A stretch of DNA of 33,969 bases. Source: Candidatus Omnitrophota bacterium. GTDB taxonomy: Bacteria; Omnitrophota; Gorgyraeia; Gygaellales; Profunditerraquicolaceae. Position numbers and translations under genes: made by a program. The stretch spans positions 1-33,969 of the forward strand of contig JAPLLV010000026.1 in NCBI GenBank assembly GCA_026387405.1, in the 5' to 3' direction. Of the stretch, positions 1-6,285 are shown in pieces (the first letter of the stretch is position 1; every line of letters begins with the position of its first letter). Below the pieces are notes generated by a model. The model searched no databases and was not told the origin of the DNA. It worked only from the letters and a program-made list of their open reading frames with translations.

Positions 1-40
1 CCGCAAACCCCGCTCTCTTCAAGAGGGGCGGGATTTTTAA
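1..40. repeat. Inverted repeat arm, left end of accessory cassette
   Basis: These 40 bases are the exact reverse complement of 3278-3317, and may extend past the window edge. Each copy has an AAGAG/GGGGCGGG hairpin-forming core. A third, degenerate copy lies at 631-680 in the same orientation as this one. The two exact arms enclose the nuclease-like, TIR, XRE and recombinase genes. Confidence 0.85.
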
Positions 41-71
41 CTTTTCTAAAGAAAAGGATTTATTTAGATGA

Positions 72-551
72 TTAAACTACTCTATTAAATATGGCTGTGA
101 TTGAATTAAATAAACACTTTCTGACATCCGCACTGAATCGCTTAAATTCTGCCTCAGAAAATCTATCAACTAAACAATTTATTGGATAATACTTGAAATT
201 TCTTAATGATATTTTATTTCTTAAGAACTTGATATTCCTGACCCTAGCTATGTAATTTTCATTATTAAACATTGGGCCAAATATTTGTAATAAAATTATT
301 CTATTACCTATCCTATATTTCTCGCCCCATCTCCAATATTTCACGAAATTAGTATCCGGATGTGGCTGCATACTTTCAAGTTCGATGAATATTAAATTTC
401 CGTTCCTACAACGCAAATACATATCTGCTTCTGGGCTTTTAATTCCTTCGGTTTTTATAAATTTATAATTAATTTTTATATCTAATATTTTATCTGGATA
501 TATTGCAACTAACTTTCTTTTTATTGATTCCAGAATGGCTTTAGATCTCAT
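72..551 (-). CDS. Hypothetical protein, possibly PD-(D/E)XK nuclease-like
   Basis: This 159-aa AT-rich gene is not recognised with confidence. The middle of the protein reads EADMYLRCRNGNLIFIELE, an acidic residue before a hydrophobic strand ending in E-x-E. That pattern is reminiscent of the core of PD-(D/E)XK nucleases and of proteins that recognise template-like sequences, but the usual lysine is replaced. There is no signal peptide or membrane segment, and the C-terminal third is rich in basic and aromatic residues. It sits inside the repeat-bounded cassette, downstream of and in the same direction as the TIR gene, but a degenerate repeat separates them, so it may be a separate cargo gene. 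The fold assignment is inference only. Confidence 0.5.
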   Translation of the reverse strand: MRSKAILESIKRKLVAIYPDKILDIKINYKFIKTEGIKSPEADMYLRCRNGNLIFIELESMQPHPDTNFVKYWRWGEKYRIGNRIILLQIFGPMFNNENYIARVRNIKFLRNKISLRNFKYYPINCLVDRFSEAEFKRFSADVRKCLFNSITAIFNRVV

Positions 552-630
552 AATGGTTATGGGTTATGGAGACGTTCCCCAAAGGGACATTTTATCAGAA
601 AACTAAGAAATAGAACTGTCCCCTTTATTC

Positions 631-680
631 CCGCGCCCGGCCACAAACCCAGCTCTTTTCAAGAGGGGCGGGATTTTAAG
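631..680. repeat. Degenerate third copy of the cassette repeat
   Basis: CCACAAACCCAGCTCTTTTC followed by AAGAGGGGCGGGATTTTAAG matches bases 1-40 with a few substitutions. The CCGCGCCCGG just before it also matches the reverse complement of the sequence after 3317. It can fold as a CTCTT-ttc-AAGAG hairpin and lies just downstream of the TIR gene, so it could also act as a transcription end. Confidence 0.7.
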
Positions 681-689
681 CCTATTTTC

Positions 690-1697
690 TTAATGTTTTT
701 TGCCAGTGATACCCCAAAGTAAATGTTCAAAAGGATTTGGCTTTTTCTTGCGAAAATCTACCCATGTCATCTGTCGTAAAAAAATTGGAAGTTCTGGAAC
801 TTGTTTACAGTTAGGAAGAATAACGGGGATTACAGGACATCCCCTTCCAACAAACTCTTGTAAAAAAGCTTTTACTTCTAATCTCTGCCAAGGCCCAATT
901 CCATTTTGCCCTACAAATACTACAGCAGTTCTTATGGAGGATATTTGTTCTTCTAAGATATTTTGCCATGTTCTACCCGGCGGAAGCTGATCCTCATCAA
1001 ACCAAGTTTTAATACCAGCTTTCTTTAATCGGTTTTTCAATTTTGTTATTCGCGTTTTATCTTGACTATTATAACAAATAAAGGCATCAAATAGGCTCTT
1101 AGTTCCTAAATCCCAATATTCACAAATATCCATACCTTGTCGGCTTGATAAACATATATCATCTAGAATCTTTTTTATATCATTAAGTATTTTATTTTGT
1201 TTTTTAGATAAGTGGCTGGAGCAATTAGCGCATACGAAAGAACATCGCATTCCTGTATCTATGTTTGTTTTATCTTGCATGAAATCATTAATACAACCTG
1301 TGTTATCGCTATGCGTTGAACCCAAGCTGTACAGATCCATTAATATATCGCATATCAAATATGCGGCTCCGTTATTTCTAGATAACTTTGTTAACCATTG
1401 CCAGCCATAAAGTGAAACAATAATTATATTTCCATCAGCTTCCCAAAAATAATTATTATCGTATTTCTTATTTGTAAATAAAATTAAAATATCCGCTTTT
1501 TCTGTATCTTTGGTTAATTGTTTTCTTATTGCATTATGAGTTGAGGGAGATGACACTTCATCCGCATTAATCTGAAGTTTTCCCTTACCAGAAGAGATAT
1601 TAAGGAAGCTAACTTTACGATTTATACCTTTTATTACTTGAGAAACATTTATCTTGACTGCTGAATCTTGAAAAACAATAATTTTGGTATTATCCAT
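690..1697 (-). CDS. TIR-domain protein with Cys/His-containing N-terminal region
   Basis: The last ~135 residues (about 201-335) form a TIR domain: FDAFICYNSQDK at the first strand, WFDEDQLPPG at the BB-loop region, and GPWQRLEVKAF, where Glu274 sits at the position expected for the catalytic glutamate of bacterial TIR NAD-hydrolases. The N-terminal ~200 residues are not a domain I can name. They contain GCINDFMQDK followed by a CANC pair, which suggests a small metal site. Bacterial TIR proteins often act in anti-phage abortive defence by consuming or cyclising NAD; that role here is inference. The gene starts 16 bp after the XRE regulator stop, so the two are probably one operon. It is AT-rich relative to the rest of the window and lies in a repeat-bounded, recombinase-carrying cassette, both signs of transfer. 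Confidence 0.8.
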   Translation of the reverse strand: MDNTKIIVFQDSAVKINVSQVIKGINRKVSFLNISSGKGKLQINADEVSSPSTHNAIRKQLTKDTEKADILILFTNKKYDNNYFWEADGNIIIVSLYGWQWLTKLSRNNGAAYLICDILMDLYSLGSTHSDNTGCINDFMQDKTNIDTGMRCSFVCANCSSHLSKKQNKILNDIKKILDDICLSSRQGMDICEYWDLGTKSLFDAFICYNSQDKTRITKLKNRLKKAGIKTWFDEDQLPPGRTWQNILEEQISSIRTAVVFVGQNGIGPWQRLEVKAFLQEFVGRGCPVIPVILPNCKQVPELPIFLRQMTWVDFRKKKPNPFEHLLWGITGKKH

Positions 1698-1713
1698 ACA
1701 TGCCTCCTATAAC

Positions 1714-1908
1714 TCACCGACCCAATAAGGTATCCACAGAAATCCCTAACGCATCAGCTAATTTAATAACTGTTTCTATTTTAGGATTCTCAATACCATT
1801 ACTCTCCAGCTTTACAAGTGTATGATATGAAATATTCGCTTTTCGTGCTAATCCCTCTTGAGTTAAGCCTTTTTCTTTTCTTAATTTTGCTAAATTTTTT
1901 AGATGCAT
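1714..1908 (-). CDS. XRE-family helix-turn-helix regulator
   Basis: This 64-aa protein is almost entirely a Cro/C1-type HTH: LAKLRKEKGLTQEGLARKANISYHTLVKLESNG, ending ISVDTLLGR. A clear AAGGAGA ribosome site precedes the ATG. It is the first gene of the XRE-TIR pair and diverges from the serine recombinase across a ~95-bp spacer with a large palindrome, so it probably represses its own operon and perhaps the recombinase. There is no sensor domain. Its family is certain; its target is inferred from position. Confidence 0.88.
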   Translation of the reverse strand: MHLKNLAKLRKEKGLTQEGLARKANISYHTLVKLESNGIENPKIETVIKLADALGISVDTLLGR

Positions 1909-1935
1909 AGATTCTCCTTGACTTGTATCGTGATA

Positions 1936-1957
1936 CTATGTATTATAATACTTAGTA
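1936..1957. promoter_or_regulatory. Palindromic operator / divergent promoter between XRE and recombinase
   Basis: A perfect 12-bp palindrome, GTATTATAATAC (1940-1951), extends to a 22-bp near-perfect one, ACTA-t-GTATTATAATAC-t-TAGT. It contains a TATAAT -10-like hexamer on both strands. A second, smaller dyad (GTATCgtGATAC, 1925-1936) lies beside it. The position suits binding of the XRE dimer over divergent promoters. -35 matches are weak. Confidence 0.6.
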
Positions 1958-2003
1958 TATAAATCCTGTATTGTAAGGCTATTTTAACCCTAAGGAGGCC
2001 AAG

Positions 2004-3491
2004 ATGCAAGCCAAATGCGCTATCTACACAAGAGTTTCCACAGACAACCAAGCTGAAGTTGAATTTAATTCCTGCCAAGCGCAAGAAGAAAAGATTAAAT
2101 CTTTTATAAATAGCCAAGAAAATCTTTTGGTTTTTAAGGTGTACAGTGATGCTGGTTTTAGTGGGGCTGACTTGGAGCGGCCGGCACTCCAAGAAATGCT
2201 TAGAGATATACGAGAGAACAAAATCAATGTGATTATTGTCTATAAGATAGACCGGCTCACGCGCTCGCCAAAAGATTTTTATGCCTTAATGGAAATTTTT
2301 GATCAATACAAGGTAGATTTTATTTCCATAACCGAGAGATTTGATACCTCTACCCCGTCAGGAAGGCTTTTGCGTAATATTATGCTTACTTTTGCGCAGT
2401 TTGAGCGTGAACTGACTAGCGAAAGAACAAAAGATAAACTCTTAGAGCGGGCGAATAAAGGAATGTGGAATGGCGGCAATGTTCCTTTCGGCTATAAAGT
2501 AGTAGATAAGCGGCTGGTGCCTGATGAGCAAAAAGCGCAAAAATTAAGAGAGATTTTTGCGCTTTTTACCAGCGCTGGCTCCTTAGCCGAAGTCTATAAG
2601 GTGCTAAAGAGAAAACAAGTGTTTAATGATAAAAATTTGCCTTTTAGCAAGGCGCACTTGCAGAGCATCTTGAAGAACCCTGTTTATATAGGCAGGTTTC
2701 GGTATTCCGGCAAGATTTATCAAGGAGTGCACCAGCCGCTTATTTCGGAAGGTTTATTTAACCACGTCCAGCCGTTCTTTAGAGATAAGACGCGTAAGCT
2801 GCGCCTCTATAAGGATTATAAGCTTGGTGGGTTAGTCAAATGTATAGAGTGCGGATCTATAATGACATCTTCGCACACTAATAAAGGAAATATGCGACGC
2901 TATTACTATTACCGATGCACAAAGACGTTTAAGCAGGATTGGCGCGCTTGTTCTACGCGGCAAGTTAACGCCGATAGGTTAGAGGGTTTTGTAATTGATA
3001 ATCTCAAGCGGATTTCCTTAGATACCAATTACATTGATAGTTTGATTTTCAAGCTTAATTTTGAGGGCTCGCGCGTTCGCCAAGGACTCGAACCAACTGA
3101 TTTATGCTCTGAAACTGTCCAGAAAAACTTAAAAGAGTTCGTGGATTATATTGAAAAAGCGAGCAAAATTGAGCAGGCTTTGATAATGCGAAAATACATT
3201 AAAGACATTCTTTATTCCAAAGAATCCATCCAAATAAATATGCTTTGCCTTGCGGAACCAATTAACAGGCAAAGCATTAAAAATCCCGCCCCTCTTGAAG
3301 AGAGCGGGGTTTGCGGCCGGGCGCGGGCGGCCGCAAACCCAACAGTTCAGGTAAATTTCCAAACAAAAAGGGCTACTGTTAACAGTAGCCCTTCCTTAAA
3401 GATGGCTCCCCCTCGAGGACTCGAACCTCGGACCTGGTGGTTACACTTAACCCGAAATTACTTTCGGAAGCGGACTATATCTTTGCCATAG
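2004..3491 (+). CDS. Large serine recombinase (resolvase/invertase family), 3' end overwritten
   Basis: The N-terminal resolvase domain has the catalytic serine in YTRVSTDNQ (Ser12), then the YKIDRLTRSPKDFY and AQFERELTSERT helices. A recombinase domain follows (NVPFGYKVV; KNPVYIGRF), then a zinc ribbon (CIECGSIMTSSH...YYYYRCTKTF...AC) and a short coiled coil. The gene has a strong AAGGAGG ribosome site and is the only convincing plus-strand gene here. It would catalyse site-specific integration or excision through a 5'-phosphoserine link. From about codon 430 the frame runs through the palindromic repeat, antisense through the tRNA-Asn terminator and 3' exon, and stops inside the group I intron. 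The last ~65 residues (for example APPRGLEPRTWW) are therefore not family sequence, and the native stop seems to have been lost. Confidence 0.9.
   Translation: MQAKCAIYTRVSTDNQAEVEFNSCQAQEEKIKSFINSQENLLVFKVYSDAGFSGADLERPALQEMLRDIRENKINVIIVYKIDRLTRSPKDFYALMEIFDQYKVDFISITERFDTSTPSGRLLRNIMLTFAQFERELTSERTKDKLLERANKGMWNGGNVPFGYKVVDKRLVPDEQKAQKLREIFALFTSAGSLAEVYKVLKRKQVFNDKNLPFSKAHLQSILKNPVYIGRFRYSGKIYQGVHQPLISEGLFNHVQPFFRDKTRKLRLYKDYKLGGLVKCIECGSIMTSSHTNKGNMRRYYYYRCTKTFKQDWRACSTRQVNADRLEGFVIDNLKRISLDTNYIDSLIFKLNFEGSRVRQGLEPTDLCSETVQKNLKEFVDYIEKASKIEQALIMRKYIKDILYSKESIQINMLCLAEPINRQSIKNPAPLEESGVCGRARAAANPTVQVNFQTKRATVNSSPSLKMAPPRGLEPRTWWLHLTRNYFRKRTISLP
3278..3317. repeat. Inverted repeat arm, right end of accessory cassette
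   Basis: This is the exact 40-base reverse complement of bases 1-40. It overlaps the 3' end of the recombinase frame and runs directly into the strong palindrome at 3308-3342. Confidence 0.85.
3308..3342. repeat. 13-bp-stem GC-rich palindrome
   Basis: GGGTTTGCGGCCG and CGGCCGCAAACCC pair perfectly around a loop of about 8 bases rich in GC. It sits at the cassette edge, between recombinase and tRNA-Asn. There is no T-run on either side, so a rho-independent terminator is unlikely. A recombinase-related or REP-like element is plausible. Confidence 0.7.
3364..3394 (-). terminator. Rho-independent terminator of tRNA-Asn
   Basis: On the minus strand GGGCTACTGTT/AACAGTAGCCC is a perfect 11-bp dyad followed by TTTTTG, about 9 bases downstream of the encoded CCA of tRNA-Asn. 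It is read in the opposite sense by the run-on recombinase frame. Confidence 0.8.
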
Positions 3492-3705
3492 CTTACGCCT
3501 TAGGCAGCAGGTGCATAGTCTCTGAACCTTCCCCTTTCGGGGCTCGGCTGCTGATTACCCGCGCTTTCGCGTTTGGGCTTCCAGCAATTCTCCTGCAGTT
3601 TCAACCACGGTTTCCCGTAGAAGCTGCGCTTTCAAGCATTTTTGCTCGGCCTGCCTCTGGCAGGCCTCGCACAGCCACTCGCTCTACCGACTGAGCTAAG
3701 GGGGA
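3403..3705 (-). tRNA. tRNA-Asn(GUU), interrupted by a group I intron
   Basis: The 5' exon (3705-3671) reads TCCCCCTTAGCTCAGTCGGT then AGAGCGAGTGGCTGT. The 3' exon (3443-3403) reads TAACCACCAGGTCCGAGG then TTCGAGTCCTCGAGGGGGAG and CCA. Joined, they give a full cloverleaf with acceptor TCCCCCT/AGGGGGA and anticodon loop CTGTTAA, so the anticodon is GUU. CCA is encoded. The exons are separated by 227 nt within the anticodon loop, between positions 35 and 36. The first pair of the anticodon stem is an A-C mismatch. The gene is co-directional with and just downstream of the ABC-F gene. The cassette with the recombinase lies at its 3' side. Confidence 0.92.
3444..3670 (-). ncRNA. Group I self-splicing intron in tRNA-Asn
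   Basis: The 5' exon ends in U and the intron ends in G, as group I splicing requires. On the minus strand the conserved core is visible in order: P-like GAATTGCTGG, Q-like AATCAGCAGCCGAGCC, R-like GGTTCAGAGACTA and S-like AAGATATAGTCC. Small hairpins lie between them (GCGCGAAAGCGC-like; CCGAAAGG). At ~227 nt it is compact and encodes no protein; the plus-strand ORF 3437-3694 is a shadow. The intron should splice autocatalytically with an external guanosine to restore the tRNA. Confidence 0.92.
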
Positions 3706-3747
3706 ATTCTAAACCTATTTTAACGGATTCCCAGACAAAATCAAGAC

Positions 3748-5679
3748 CTAAATAATCTGCGCCTCAAGGGCTTTTATTTCGTTATCAATACCTTCAATAG
3801 ACTTCTCTATATCCTTCATGCGGCGGCCATACTCCTTTGCCCGCTCTTCATCCTCATAAAAACGGGGGCTGGATAAGGAGCGCGCCTTGGCGTAACTTTC
3901 CAGGCGCAGCTTCTCCTTTTCATTCTCGAGTTTGTTGATCTTATCGCGGATAGCCGCATTATGCCCTTTACGCTTCTTATCTTGCTCCTTACGTCTCTTC
4001 TCTTCTTCTTTGGCTTTCTCTTTTGCCCCGTCAACCACCTTCTTTGGCGACGGCACCCTGGAGCCGGAGGAGGCTATCGGCGCATCCGAAAGCAGGTCTT
4101 TCTTCTCTAAATAATAATCGAAATTTCCCGAATACTTCTTTATCCGGCCGTCTTTTACCTCAAAGACGTAATTTGCAATCGAACGCACAAAATAAATATC
4201 GTGGCTGATAAACACAAGCGTGCCAGCGTAACCCTCAAGCGCCCTTACCAGGGCATCCACGGCATCTACGTCCAGATGTGTCGTAGGCTCGTCCAGGAGC
4301 AAGAAATTAGGCGGGTTGATCAATAGCTTGGCTAATATCAACCGGCTCTTCTCTCCTCCGGATAGTACCTTGACCTTTTTATCCCCGTCTTCCCCGGTGA
4401 ACAAAAACGCCCCCAGGATAGTCCTGATGGCCTCTTCGGCCATAAAACCCGGGGCAGCGGAATAGGCCTCCTGCAAAACAGTATTCTCCAGGCTCAAGAC
4501 ATCGGTGCGCGTCTGGGAAAAATAACCGATCTCCACGTTGTGGCCGGCCTTGCGCTCTCCCGAATCTATATCGATTATCCCGGCGAGTATCTTTAAAAGG
4601 GTAGATTTACCCGCGCCGTTCTCTCCGGCCAAAACCGCTTTTTCGCCCTTGGAGATCTCAAAATCCAGATTCTCATAGACCCGGATGTCTCCGTAAGATT
4701 TAGAAACCTTACTCAAGGCCATAACCAGATAACCGCTCTCCGCGCAGGGAGGAAAATGAAAATCATGGATACTCTCCCGCGTCCCGGGCGGCAGCACAAC
4801 CGCGTTCTTCTCTAATCGCTGGAGCTCTGTCCGCTTTGCCCTTACCGCCGCGGCCTTGTTAGGCTGGGCGTGAAAACGCGCTACAAATTTCCCCAGTTGC
4901 TCCCTTTTCTTTTCCTGTTCCTTAAACTGCTTTTGGAGGAACACGCGCCTTTCTCTCTTGATCTGCTCAAAATGCTCATAGTTGCCCCGGACTTTGTAGA
5001 TCGAACCGCTCTCTAATATCAGGGTGTAATTAGTCACATCGGTGAGAAACGCCCTATCGTGGGAGATCATAATGAAGGTGCCTTTAAAATCCGCTAAATA
5101 ACCTTTAAGCCACAGGGCGGCGTTTAAATCCAGGTAATTAGTCGGTTCGTCAAGAAGCAGGATATCATATTTATGGGTAAGCAGCCTGCCCAGAAGGGCC
5201 CGCATCTGCCATCCGCCGCTCATCTCGGATATCGGCCGATAGAAATCTCTTTCTTTAAAACCCAGACCCATCAAGATCTTTTTTGCCTTATACTCCAGCT
5301 CGAAATAACCCAATGTCTCTAACGAATGCAGCACCTCTCCGTAATGATGCGAGGCGGCCTGGTTGTTTTCTTCCAGCAGGTCCTTTTCTTTTTTAAGCTG
5401 CAGGATACGCTCATCTCCCTCGGTCAATTCTGCCAGCACCGTGCGCTCGCTCTTAAAACTTGCCTCCTGAGGGAGATAGCCGATATGGATATTTTTATTC
5501 ACCTGGATATTGCCGGCCGAAGGCTCAACCTCTCCCAGGATCAACGAGAAAAGCGTGGTTTTGCCTGTCCCGTTAGGACCGATAAGCCCGATCTTTTCTC
5601 CGTGATTTATAGTTAAGGAGATATCCTCAAAAAGGACCTTCTTGCCGTAATTTTTGGAAAGATTATTTATTGAGATCAT
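3748..5679 (-). CDS. ABC-F family ATPase (Uup/EttA-like)
   Basis: This 643-aa soluble protein has two tandem ABC ATPase domains and no membrane segment. Domain 1 has Walker A GPNGTGKT (residues 34-41), signature MSGGW and Walker B LLLDEPTNYLD. Domain 2 has GENGAGKST, LSGGEKSRL and LLLDEPTTHLD. A charged interdomain linker contains ERRVFLQKQFKEQEKKREQ. The lysine/glutamate-rich C-terminus is a coiled coil as in Uup-like members. ABC-F proteins bind the ribosomal E site and relieve translation problems; some protect against antibiotics, which sequence alone cannot decide. It starts 6 bp after recR stops, so it is the third gene of dnaX-recR-abcF. No strong ribosome site precedes the ATG. Confidence 0.93.
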   Translation of the reverse strand: MISINNLSKNYGKKVLFEDISLTINHGEKIGLIGPNGTGKTTLFSLILGEVEPSAGNIQVNKNIHIGYLPQEASFKSERTVLAELTEGDERILQLKKEKDLLEENNQAASHHYGEVLHSLETLGYFELEYKAKKILMGLGFKERDFYRPISEMSGGWQMRALLGRLLTHKYDILLLDEPTNYLDLNAALWLKGYLADFKGTFIMISHDRAFLTDVTNYTLILESGSIYKVRGNYEHFEQIKRERRVFLQKQFKEQEKKREQLGKFVARFHAQPNKAAAVRAKRTELQRLEKNAVVLPPGTRESIHDFHFPPCAESGYLVMALSKVSKSYGDIRVYENLDFEISKGEKAVLAGENGAGKSTLLKILAGIIDIDSGERKAGHNVEIGYFSQTRTDVLSLENTVLQEAYSAAPGFMAEEAIRTILGAFLFTGEDGDKKVKVLSGGEKSRLILAKLLINPPNFLLLDEPTTHLDVDAVDALVRALEGYAGTLVFISHDIYFVRSIANYVFEVKDGRIKKYSGNFDYYLEKKDLLSDAPIASSGSRVPSPKKVVDGAKEKAKEEEKRRKEQDKKRKGHNAAIRDKINKLENEKEKLRLESYAKARSLSSPRFYEDEERAKEYGRRMKDIEKSIEGIDNEIKALEAQII

Positions 5680-5685
5680 GAGAAA

Positions 5686-6285
5686 TTATATGGCGCGGCG
5701 GGATTCTAAGGATTTAGAAAGGGTATCGGCATCTGCGTATTCAAGGTTTGAGCCCACCGGCAGGCCCAGCCCGATACGGCTCAAAGTTACGCCTAGAGGC
5801 TTGATTATCTTAGTAAGATACAAGGCGGTAGTTTCGCCTTCGGTATCTGCGTCTGTAGCGATGATGATCTCCTTTATATGGTTTTCCTTTATCCTCTTCA
5901 GGAGGCTTTCTATCTTCAAATCCGCAGGGCCCCTCCCTTCCAGGGGAGAAATAGAACCCATGAGCACGTGATACACGCCGTCGAAAGTACCCGCCTTTTC
6001 TATCGCGGTTACATCACTGTGCTTTTCAACGATACAAATAATATCCTGCCGGCGGCGGGGGTCCCGGCAGATCTTGCATAACTCTTCTTCGCTTAAATTA
6101 TGGCAGATACGACAGACCCGGACATTTTCCTTCATCCTGGAAATGGCCTCGGACAAAAGCTTTATTTCCGAAAGATCGGCATCTAAGATATAACCGATTA
6201 TCCTGTCGGCGCTGCGCCTGCCGATGCCGGGCAGTTTGATCAGCCTTTCGATCAACTTTTCTATAGACTCGGTGTAATTAGCCAT
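5686..6285 (-). CDS. recR: Recombination protein RecR
   Basis: This 199-aa protein is full length for RecR. It has an N-terminal helix-hairpin-helix (LPGIGRRSADRI), a C4 zinc finger with Cys58, Cys61, Cys70 and Cys73, and a Toprim domain (VEKHSDV; ATDADTEGETTALYL). RecR clamps DNA and works with RecO/RecF to load RecA at gaps. The ATG overlaps the dnaX stop (TAATG), so translation is coupled. The usual ybaB gene between dnaX and recR is absent. Confidence 0.96.
   Translation of the reverse strand: MANYTESIEKLIERLIKLPGIGRRSADRIIGYILDADLSEIKLLSEAISRMKENVRVCRICHNLSEEELCKICRDPRRRQDIICIVEKHSDVTAIEKAGTFDGVYHVLMGSISPLEGRGPADLKIESLLKRIKENHIKEIIIATDADTEGETTALYLTKIIKPLGVTLSRIGLGLPVGSNLEYADADTLSKSLESRRAI

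Noticed and set aside
571-624. GGGACGTTCC / GGGGACAGTTC words resembling REP-transposase flanks
   Set aside because: No Y1 transposase gene is present and the words do not form a complete hairpin unit here.
700-990. Plus-strand 96-aa ORF
   Set aside because: It is a shadow of the TIR domain coding strand, without a ribosome site or family resemblance.
3437-3694. Plus-strand 85-aa ORF
   Set aside because: It is the antisense of the tRNA-Asn exons and group I intron, which fully explain the sequence.
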